DNA of 64,000 bases, taken from assembly GCA_013153495.1 (NCBI GenBank), contig JAADEH010000012.1, forward strand, positions 666,544 through 730,543, read 5' to 3'. The first letter of the stretch is position 1. The number at the start of each line of letters is the position of its first letter. The position numbers and the translations under genes were made by a program. Below, piece after piece: positions 18,609 to 26,354 of the stretch. Source of the DNA: Aquificota bacterium. GTDB taxonomy: Bacteria; Aquificota; Aquificia; Aquificales; Aquificaceae. The notes under the pieces were generated by a model, which saw only the letters and a program-made list of their open reading frames with translations, searched no databases and was not told where the DNA came from.

Positions 18609-18986
18609 ATGAGCTTTGAGAAGAAGCTTCAGAAGTATAAAACTTACGAAAACCTCAACGACTTAGATAGATTGAGAGAGGAATTTAGGAAGAAGTTGGA
18701 TAAAGTTCCCCCCACCATGGAGTATCTTAGGAACCTTATACTCGATGCAAAACTCCTTTTCAGGATAGTTACGGATAAGGATTTTGAGCTTAAGAGGGAA
18801 GCGAGAGAGGACTTCATAGGAGCTTTGTGGTATTTCATAGACAGCAAGGACTCAATTCCCGATTGGCTTCCCATGATAGGATACTGGGACGATTACAGGC
18901 TCATAAAGTATGTAAAGGAGAAACACAAGGAAGAAATAGAGAGATACTTTGAAGAGACGAAGTTCTTCATAGCCAACTACTTCTGA
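18609..18986 (+). CDS. DUF1232/YkvA-like protein
   Basis: FIGALWYFIDSKDSIPDWLPMIGYWDDYRLIKYV. Confidence 0.75.
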   Translation: MSFEKKLQKYKTYENLNDLDRLREEFRKKLDKVPPTMEYLRNLILDAKLLFRIVTDKDFELKREAREDFIGALWYFIDSKDSIPDWLPMIGYWDDYRLIKYVKEKHKEEIERYFEETKFFIANYF

Positions 18987-19960
18987 TGCTGAGGTTTATA
19001 CTTCTTCGCTTTCTTCAGGCTATACCTACCATACTTGGGGTTACCTTCATATCCTTCCTCATAATAAAGCTCGCTCCGGGGGACTTTTTGGACCAGCTCA
19101 AGTTAAACCCGCAAATATCTCCGGAAACTATAGAGAGACTAAAAAAGCTTTACGGACTCGACGAGCCTGTCTTAGTTCAATACTTCAAGTGGTTAAAGTC
19201 TGCGGTCGTGTTCGACTTGGGATACTCCTTCCAATACCACGCTCCCGTGGTTGAACTTATAGCTGAGAGAATTCCAAATACGCTACTCCTTTCCGTAAGC
19301 TCCGCTTTGGTGGCTTGGACCCTTGCAATTCCCCTGGGTATGCTGGCAGCCTTTAAAGAGGGTAGCAAAATAGACAAACTCGTTCAGGCATACTCTTACT
19401 CCTTTATGTCCATTCCCAGCTTCTTCTTAGCTTTCATATTCCTCTTTATTGCAAGCAGGACGGGCTGGTTTCCTATAGGTGGTATTCAAAGTCCAGATTT
19501 CGAGAGTTTGAGCCTTATGGGAAAGGTGCTGGACATACTTCACCACCTTTTCATACCCGCTATGACCCTCGCTCTGGTCTCTCTGGCAGGACTTACAAGG
19601 TTGGTAAGAAGTGCGGTCATAGAGGTCCTGAAGAGTCCCATGATAGTTATGCTCAGAGCCAAAGGTGTTCCCGAGAGAGTGGTGGTAAAGCATGTGTTTA
19701 AGAATGCCATGAACCCTTTTACCACCCTTTTAGGGTATGAGATTGCGAGTTTAATATCGGGTGCGGCTCTAATAGAGATAATAACGGGCTGGCCCGGCAT
19801 GGGCATGCTTATGCTCGATGCGGTTTTAGCTCAGGACCTGTTCTTAGTTATGGGGGGGCTTTACATAGGAACGATAATGCTCATAGTGGGTAATCTTATA
19901 GCGGACCTGCTCTTGGCTTGGATAGACCCCAGGGTCAGGGAGAGGGAGTTTGCAAAGTAA
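18986..19960 (+). CDS. ABC transporter permease, OppB/DppB type
   Basis: MLRFILLRFLQAIPTILGVTFISFLIIKLAPGD, LRAKGVPERVVVKHVFKNAM, EIITGWPGMGMLMLDAV. Confidence 0.93.
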   Translation: MLRFILLRFLQAIPTILGVTFISFLIIKLAPGDFLDQLKLNPQISPETIERLKKLYGLDEPVLVQYFKWLKSAVVFDLGYSFQYHAPVVELIAERIPNTLLLSVSSALVAWTLAIPLGMLAAFKEGSKIDKLVQAYSYSFMSIPSFFLAFIFLFIASRTGWFPIGGIQSPDFESLSLMGKVLDILHHLFIPAMTLALVSLAGLTRLVRSAVIEVLKSPMIVMLRAKGVPERVVVKHVFKNAMNPFTTLLGYEIASLISGAALIEIITGWPGMGMLMLDAVLAQDLFLVMGGLYIGTIMLIVGNLIADLLLAWIDPRVREREFAK

Positions 19961-20849
19961 CTTCCTTAATAAGCTCTCTTTCTTTTTTCCAGGCAAGCTT
20001 TCGGTAGATTTTTACCTGAGCCTGCACTATGTTTCCCTTTGGTAGCCTTATCTCCTTCGGTTCCTTATACCGCAAAGCGGTCTTTGACTGAGCGGAAAGG
20101 AGTTTGCGAACCGTTCTTCTTCTTCCATCTTCAAACTCGAGTTCCGCTACAACGTAAAGTTTCGGGTTCCCCTGGTCCGCTGTGGGGAGGTTGTGGGGAA
20201 CCCCCACGTTTGTAAGTATCAGCTTGTTTCCCTTAAGCTCAACCTTTATGTCCTCGGGTTTTGCCTTGAGGGAAGGAAACTCGTGGGAGGTTCTGGGCTT
20301 TGCAAGGTGGAAGAGTTCGAAGGGAAACTTCTGTATAAGGTCCCTCTTCCCGAGAGAGGGCATGTGGCAGGACTGGCAGGTTTTTTCCACTTTGGTAAGC
20401 TTCCACTCCTTGTAGGTTTCCTGATGGCATCCCGCACAGAAGTTGGATTTGGTGTAGGAAAAGTCCTGCTTGGAAGGATGGGGAGGAGACCACACCTTCA
20501 GGGGTCCGTGCATTGCCCTCGTTTCCTCCTTAAAGTGGCATGCTACACAGCTAACTCCGTCCTCCTTGAACTCCACCCGAAGGGTCGGCTTTTTGTAGGG
20601 GTCAACCTGGTGGGGTGCGTGGCAGGAAAGACACTTGGTTTTCGTGTAGTTTTCGCTCTCTACGCGGAACTGTTCGCTGGTCCATGCGTGAAAGTGCCTG
20701 CTCTTTTTCCACTCTTCAAATATCTGGGCATGGCAGTCGGAGCATCTTTTGGAGGGAGGTCTCTCCAAGAGGTCCTCTTCGATGAATACGGTCTCCAGCT
20801 TTTCACAGCTCAGAATTAAGAGAGATAAAAGGAGAGGCAAAAGCCTCAC
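19935..20849 (-). CDS. Pentaheme c-type cytochrome, predicted lipoprotein (cytochrome c554-like)
   Basis: Five CxxCH motifs: CSDCH, CLSCH, CVACH, CAGCH, CQSCH; lipobox-like LLILSC. Confidence 0.85.
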   Translation of the reverse strand: MRLLPLLLSLLILSCEKLETVFIEEDLLERPPSKRCSDCHAQIFEEWKKSRHFHAWTSEQFRVESENYTKTKCLSCHAPHQVDPYKKPTLRVEFKEDGVSCVACHFKEETRAMHGPLKVWSPPHPSKQDFSYTKSNFCAGCHQETYKEWKLTKVEKTCQSCHMPSLGKRDLIQKFPFELFHLAKPRTSHEFPSLKAKPEDIKVELKGNKLILTNVGVPHNLPTADQGNPKLYVVAELEFEDGRRRTVRKLLSAQSKTALRYKEPKEIRLPKGNIVQAQVKIYRKLAWKKERELIKEVTLQTPSP

Positions 20850-21676
20850 TTACCGAAAGCCTCCCTTACCATAGCGGGCATTATGTGAACGTTGTGGCAC
20901 TTGGTGCAGGATACGGTAATTGAGCCGAGGGTCTTAAAGATGTCGTCCTTGTTTGGTTTTTCCGCAGAGAGGAGTTCTTCGAGTTTTGCGAGGGCTTCCT
21001 CATAGTCCTTGCCGACTATAACCTCCTCGGAGAGCTTGTTGGTGTGGCACTTGGCACACATGGTTCTGAGTTGCCTCGCTCTCTCCACGAAGTTCAGTCC
21101 TGCCTCTTGAGCCTTATCCCCCTCTCCCTGCATAAGGTATATCTTCATAGCCTTCATGGAGTCCGTCATGGCTTTCATGTATTTGCCTGTCTCATATTCC
21201 ATAAACTCCACGGGGTCCTCTATCTTTATCTTTTCAAAGCTGGGAAAACGGTATGTCAGCTTTACTGCAAGCTCGTTGTCCTGATGGCACTTGGCACAGG
21301 TCTGAAGGAACTTTCTCGAAGCCTCTATCACCTTATCCACGTTTTTTGACTCCACAGCCTTTATGAGGTTGTCCGCAAGTTGAGGCTTGAAGTAATCCTT
21401 CCATTCGGGAACCATCTTGGAAGTCTCCACATAGATTTTCTTAAGCTCCTTAGCCCAGTAAAGGGCTTTTTCCCAATTCCCTTCGTTTATGTTGACGGTT
21501 ATTCCCGTCCTTGCGGTGCTCATAGCGTGCATGTTGGAGAGAAACTCAAACTTGTTGGAAGCTGGGGGGTAATACTTGTCTAAGGAAGCGGGTGGTTTTT
21601 TGAGAACTATCTTGTCCGCAGAGAAGCTAAGACCTGCCACCGCTGTCAGCAGTAAGAGAACCTTTTTAAACCCCAT
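20846..21676 (-). CDS. Triheme c-type cytochrome, cytochrome c'-like repeats
   Basis: Signal peptide; CAKCH, CAKCH, CTKCH following helical segments. Confidence 0.82.
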   Translation of the reverse strand: MGFKKVLLLLTAVAGLSFSADKIVLKKPPASLDKYYPPASNKFEFLSNMHAMSTARTGITVNINEGNWEKALYWAKELKKIYVETSKMVPEWKDYFKPQLADNLIKAVESKNVDKVIEASRKFLQTCAKCHQDNELAVKLTYRFPSFEKIKIEDPVEFMEYETGKYMKAMTDSMKAMKIYLMQGEGDKAQEAGLNFVERARQLRTMCAKCHTNKLSEEVIVGKDYEEALAKLEELLSAEKPNKDDIFKTLGSITVSCTKCHNVHIMPAMVREAFGK

Positions 21677-21709
21677 CGCTCTGCCCTCCCTAAAAGGCTT
21701 AAATAAAAT

Positions 21710-22657
21710 TTATCCGACACCGAAGCGTAAGACAACTTCAGTTCTGTCGGGAAAGGTGTTTATCTCCACCTCCCCACCGTTTCTCCACACAAGCTCCCTA
21801 ACTATGTAAAGTCCTAAGCTCCCCTTCCTGTATGCGCTCTTCAATTGGGACTCGGGGTTCACGGAGTCGTTTACTATCCTTATTTCCACCTGCGCTTGGG
21901 ATTTTTTCACTTCCACACGCACCGTAGGGGAGCTTGAATACTTCACCGCATTGTCTATGAGGTTGTGGATAACTTCTGCCAAGTCTAAAGGTGATACCCT
22001 CACCGAAACCTTCTCAGGACAGGAGAAGGAGAGCCTCACACCTTCCCTCTCGAGCCTGACTTCCCAGAGTTTGAGTGTGTCTTTCAAAAAACCACACAGC
22101 TCGACTTCTTCCCTTCGGGTTTTGGTGCTGACTTTTCTAAGACCCTTCAGAGCTTCCTCAACGAGGGTGTTTATCTTTTCCGTTTCTTTGAGGACTTTGT
22201 CTATATACTCCCGCTCTTCCTCGGGGGATATTACTCCTTCCTTTATTGCCTGAAGGACGTTCCTTATGTTCGTAAGGGGTGTTCTGAGGTCGTGGGTGAT
22301 ACGGTAGAGGGTCAGTCTCTGGGTTTCCAAGAGAGAGTTTATCCTTTTGGATTGGCTTTGCAGAGCTTCCCCGAGCCTCCTTACCTCCCTTATTCTGGTT
22401 TTGGGAGCTTCAAGGGAAAAGGGGAGTTTCTTGACCCTTTCCTCGAGGTCTCTGAGGTCCCTGCTAAGAAGCCGTGAGATTATGTAGGCAACCAAAAGGT
22501 ATAGGGGAACGAAGGCAATTATGGAGAGGATTATCTTCAGGGTCATCTTGGGTCCTATGTCTATCCCCACTATCTTGACGGTGAAAAAAGCTATCAGGCT
22601 CGCTACGAGCAGGTATGTGGCAAAGAGTAGCAGGAAGAGGAGTTTAAAGAAGGACAT
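21710..22657 (-). CDS. Sensor histidine kinase
   Basis: YRITHDLRTPLTNIRNVL H-box, HNLIDNAVKYSS N-box, GSLGLYIVRELV. Confidence 0.9.
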   Translation of the reverse strand: MSFFKLLFLLLFATYLLVASLIAFFTVKIVGIDIGPKMTLKIILSIIAFVPLYLLVAYIISRLLSRDLRDLEERVKKLPFSLEAPKTRIREVRRLGEALQSQSKRINSLLETQRLTLYRITHDLRTPLTNIRNVLQAIKEGVISPEEEREYIDKVLKETEKINTLVEEALKGLRKVSTKTRREEVELCGFLKDTLKLWEVRLEREGVRLSFSCPEKVSVRVSPLDLAEVIHNLIDNAVKYSSSPTVRVEVKKSQAQVEIRIVNDSVNPESQLKSAYRKGSLGLYIVRELVWRNGGEVEINTFPDRTEVVLRFGVG

Positions 22658-22658
22658 C

Positions 22659-23330
22659 TTACTCGAACCTGTAACCGAAGCCTCTGACGGTTTTTATGCG
22701 TTTTGCGCTCTCGGGGTCAATCTCCATTATCTTGGTGCGTATGCGGTATATGTAAGTGTCTATTATGCGGTCGTATTCGGGAAGGTCTTCCCCGTAAATC
22801 TCGTTAGCTATCTGAGTGCGGGATACCACCCTGCCTCTGTTTGAGAGGAGCTTTTTTAGTATAAGGAACTCCTTCGGAGTTAGGTCTAAGGGCTTTCCTC
22901 TAACATAGGCTTTGACTTCCTGAAGCTTCAACTCTACGTTTCCTCCTCTTAAGACTACACCCGAAGGGTCCTTTTTAACTCTCCTCAAAAGAGCTTTAAC
23001 CCTTGCAATAAGCTCCCTCATGTTGAAGGGTTTGGTGAGATAGTCGTCCGCTCCGAGTTCAAGTCCGACTATTTTGTCCTCGTCCTGGTCCCGTGCGGAG
23101 AGTATTAAAACCATGGAGTTTTCGGAGAACCTCCTGCACAGCTCAAATCCGTCCAGGTCGGGGAGCATAAGGTCGAGTATAACCACATCGGGTCCGAAGG
23201 TTCCAAACTCTTTCAGAGCGCTCTCACCGCACTCCGCTTTTCTCACCGTAAAGCCTTCCCTACTCAGATACCTTTCCACCATGTCCGCTATGAGGGGGTC
23301 GTCCTCCACTATCAATATCTTCCCTTTCAT
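22659..23330 (-). CDS. OmpR/PhoB-family response regulator
   Basis: ILIVEDDPLIADMVERYL, DVVILDLMLPDLDGFEL, DDYLTKPF, winged helix RTKIMEIDPESAKRIKTVRGFGYRF. Confidence 0.95.
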   Translation of the reverse strand: MKGKILIVEDDPLIADMVERYLSREGFTVRKAECGESALKEFGTFGPDVVILDLMLPDLDGFELCRRFSENSMVLILSARDQDEDKIVGLELGADDYLTKPFNMRELIARVKALLRRVKKDPSGVVLRGGNVELKLQEVKAYVRGKPLDLTPKEFLILKKLLSNRGRVVSRTQIANEIYGEDLPEYDRIIDTYIYRIRTKIMEIDPESAKRIKTVRGFGYRFE

Positions 23331-23350
23331 CGGGGAAATTTTGAGTCTTT

Positions 23351-23378
23351 TTCAAGGAAAGTTCAAGAAAAGTTCAAG
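23351..23378. promoter_or_regulatory. Three TTCAAG direct repeats at 11-bp spacing in the RR / P460 divergent promoter
   Basis: TTCAAG at 23351, 23362 and 23373. Confidence 0.5.
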
Positions 23379-23418
23379 TTAAGAAATAACTTGAGGGAAA
23401 AACTCAGGAGGTGCAAGG

Positions 23419-23922
23419 ATGAAAAGGTTTGCGGTGGCTCTGAGCCTGGGAGCGGTGGCTTTCGCAAGCGACTGGGAGCTGGAAGCTCCGACGGGATTGA
23501 AGTTCGGGGTAATAAAGGGATACGAGGACTGGCACGTCGTGGCTACCCACTTCAGGACGGACAAGAACGAGCTGAGATACATAATAGGGAACGACATAGC
23601 GGTTGAGGCTTACAGAAAGGGTATGAAGGAGTTTCCCAAGGGAGCCATATTGGTAAAGATCGGATACAGCGTAAAGAAAAATCCAGCCTTCCCCGCATCG
23701 GTTGAGCCGGATGTTATCCAGAGGGTAGAGTTCATGATAAAGGACCCTGACAGGTTTAAAGAAACCGCTGGCTGGGGCTTTGCGAGGTTCGTTTACGACC
23801 AGAAAAGCGGGAAGTATAAGGTCTTCGGAAAGAGTGCCAAGGATTACATGCAGTGCTTTACCTGCCATCAGGCAGTCAAAGAAAAGGATTACGTATTTAC
23901 AGATTATGTGCGGAGGAAGTAA
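23419..23922 (+). CDS. Cytochrome P460 / c'-beta family protein
   Basis: YEDWHVVATHFRTDKNELRYIIGNDIAVEAYRKGMKEFPKGAILVKIGYS, heme motif CFTCH, signal peptide. Confidence 0.8.
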   Translation: MKRFAVALSLGAVAFASDWELEAPTGLKFGVIKGYEDWHVVATHFRTDKNELRYIIGNDIAVEAYRKGMKEFPKGAILVKIGYSVKKNPAFPASVEPDVIQRVEFMIKDPDRFKETAGWGFARFVYDQKSGKYKVFGKSAKDYMQCFTCHQAVKEKDYVFTDYVRRK

Positions 23923-23927
23923 AAAGG

Positions 23928-25868
23928 TCAGGGGAGGTCGAGGTTGACCTCCCAGCTTTGGAGGTGCTCCCTTATGGGTTCTCGGAAAAGCTCCCAAAGT
24001 CTTTTTGGTGTAGTTTTTGCAACAAAGTTTAGCAGCTCCTGAGCCTTACCTTCCTCGTAGCTGTAATCGAGGTATATAACCTTGTTGATATAGCACCAAA
24101 CTCTGTGCTCGTAGTATATATCTTCCACCTCCTCGGGCAACTCTGCGTCTATTTGCATCAAGGCTCCCTGAACGACCATAGGTTTCCATCTCAGAGGTTT
24201 ATCTTTATATTTCTCAACAAGATGAAGCGTAAAGTCTATCCTCTTACCTATCTCTTCCCAAAAGTCCTCGTTATCTTCCTCATCATGGGTCGCTATGTAG
24301 AGCAAAGCTGAGGTGTAATCAAACAACCAAAAGTAAATAAGGGGAACTACGCTCAAGTATTTTTCTAACTCTCCAACCTGTTCACGTAGGTAGATGAACT
24401 CGTAGAACTTCTCAAGCCACCTTCTTGCTTCCTCTATTAAACTATCTTCCTCGTATGATGCTTCGGTTTGAAACTTAACTAAGTATGCTTCTCCGAGCTT
24501 TCCGTATAACTCTAAAAAAGTTACATTTGCAAGACCTGCCTCTTCAGCCTTTTTTAAAAGAGCTTTAGCCCTTTCAAGGTCTTTCCTAAGTAGGAAGTAG
24601 TTAATCACGTTAACCACCGATGCAAAAAAGTTTTTGGGTAAGTCGGAGATAACCTCAGGTTTTAGTTCCTCCATGTAAACTTGATAAGCTTGCTCCATAA
24701 GTTCCAGATTTGCCTTGCTTATTGCTTTTTCATCAAACTCTTCCATTATACTGTCGTGCATGTTTTTTAGTTTTCTTAAGGATTTTTTACGGCTAAGGTT
24801 AGGCTCTATGCCAGCTTTTATAAGTAGCCTTTTTCCAAGCCTTTCCCCGAAGAAGTCAGTTATATAGGAGGTAAGTTCATTGTGGTTTAGGAATTTCAAC
24901 AAATTTATAACATTAAGAACGAAGTCCTCACCCGTGAGCTTTATATCGGACATAGACCTACCGACAACAGCTGAGTATACGTAAAGGGGGTCCTCCTCTT
25001 TCATGATTTCAAACTCTATAAAGTCATGTTGCTTTACATCTACAGCTTCAATAAAAGGGTCGTAGTTGTCGTGCAGTTCGAAAAGATATACCTTGGGAAA
25101 GTTATCAAAGTAACTGCAAAAGGTCCCCTTGGAGAAGATGTAATCTACCAGCCCGAGACTTTTTCTTGCCCGAGCTACGACCGAGAGGAGTTTCCTCTCC
25201 AACCTCTTTTCTTTTCTGTCCACCAAGAATTCAAGACTCCTCCTAAGCTCTCCTACTTTCAGGGCTATCCACTCAGAAGTGCTCAGCTCAAGCTCTATCT
25301 CCTTAATAAGATTTTTCTTCACATGCTTTTTAGAACCCTCTATGGCAGCGTTGAAAGGAGGTATGTTGTGTTTCTTTCTATACTCGGAGTAGGATTCTTC
25401 AAATTCTTCTTGCTCCGGAGGCATGAGAACTTTTCGTAAAGGTCTGGGGGTTTTTGAGAAAGCAACGAGTATGCAGGCAAGGTCCATAAGCTCCCTTAGT
25501 AAATCCTCCAAAGTCTCAAAGTATAAAAATCTCCTTCTACCTATAGCCTTAAAGCTTACCGGCACCAACCATTCGGGAAGTATGCCCCTGTCCCAAGCGT
25601 GTATATAGTGAAATGTGTTGGCTTCGTAGATACCCCTCACCAAGTATGGAGCCACCGTATGTAGGAAGCCGTAAAGGTTCCTTTCAACCTCCTCTAATGT
25701 TTCCGTCTCGGCTTTGTCTGGCTCCGTATAGAGGTTTTCTCCTATTAGAGCTTTAGCCTCAGTGGAAAGATATTTTTTAGGAACGTTTTTTCTGAACCAT
25801 TCTCTGACAAACCAGGGAGCGCTCACCTGCTCTTCAAGCTCCTTAATGAACTCGGCACTTACCTTCAT
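23928..25868 (-). CDS. 646-aa protein of unknown function
   Basis: Long uninterrupted ORF filling the gap; no motif recognised beyond possible C-terminal helical repeats. Confidence 0.75.
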   Translation of the reverse strand: MKVSAEFIKELEEQVSAPWFVREWFRKNVPKKYLSTEAKALIGENLYTEPDKAETETLEEVERNLYGFLHTVAPYLVRGIYEANTFHYIHAWDRGILPEWLVPVSFKAIGRRRFLYFETLEDLLRELMDLACILVAFSKTPRPLRKVLMPPEQEEFEESYSEYRKKHNIPPFNAAIEGSKKHVKKNLIKEIELELSTSEWIALKVGELRRSLEFLVDRKEKRLERKLLSVVARARKSLGLVDYIFSKGTFCSYFDNFPKVYLFELHDNYDPFIEAVDVKQHDFIEFEIMKEEDPLYVYSAVVGRSMSDIKLTGEDFVLNVINLLKFLNHNELTSYITDFFGERLGKRLLIKAGIEPNLSRKKSLRKLKNMHDSIMEEFDEKAISKANLELMEQAYQVYMEELKPEVISDLPKNFFASVVNVINYFLLRKDLERAKALLKKAEEAGLANVTFLELYGKLGEAYLVKFQTEASYEEDSLIEEARRWLEKFYEFIYLREQVGELEKYLSVVPLIYFWLFDYTSALLYIATHDEEDNEDFWEEIGKRIDFTLHLVEKYKDKPLRWKPMVVQGALMQIDAELPEEVEDIYYEHRVWCYINKVIYLDYSYEEGKAQELLNFVAKTTPKRLWELFREPIREHLQSWEVNLDLP

Positions 25869-25907
25869 ACTTTATGGAAACGATGATATATGGAAAAATC
25901 TGACAGT

Positions 25908-26354
25908 TTACCTCTCCCCCGTGCTACCGAAGCCTCCCTCTCCCCGGGAGGTGCTTTGAACCTCCTCCACCTCCACGAGTTCTACCCTGCTAACGGGTGC
26001 TATTACGAGCTGAGCTATCCTATCCCCACGGTTTATAACTACCTCTTCCTGTCCGAGATTTATCAGTATCACCTTAACCTCTCCCCTGTAGTCCGCATCT
26101 ATGGTGCCCGGGGAGTTGAGAACGGTTATTCCCTTCTTAAGGGCAAGCCCGCTTCTGGGACGAACCTGACCCTCGTATCCCTTGGGTATTTCAAAGATAA
26201 AGCCTGTTGGTATGAGTGCTCTTTCCATAGGCTTTAAAAGGAGAGGTGTTTCCACCGCAGCTCGCAGGTCAAGCCCGGCTGCGTCTTCGGTTGCGTAGGT
26301 GGGAAGCTCTATACCCTCCCCGTGGGGAAGCCTCTTGACCTTAACCCTAACCAT
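25908..26354 (-). CDS. dut: dUTP diphosphatase
   Basis: [50 protein letters not shown]. Confidence 0.96.
   Translation of the reverse strand: MVRVKVKRLPHGEGIELPTYATEDAAGLDLRAAVETPLLLKPMERALIPTGFIFEIPKGYEGQVRPRSGLALKKGITVLNSPGTIDADYRGEVKVILINLGQEEVVINRGDRIAQLVIAPVSRVELVEVEEVQSTSRGEGGFGSTGER

Noticed and set aside
23404-23997. 197-aa minus-strand ORF opposite the P460-like gene
   Set aside because: The plus-strand ORF has signal peptide, CxxCH and an SD; the minus one has none.
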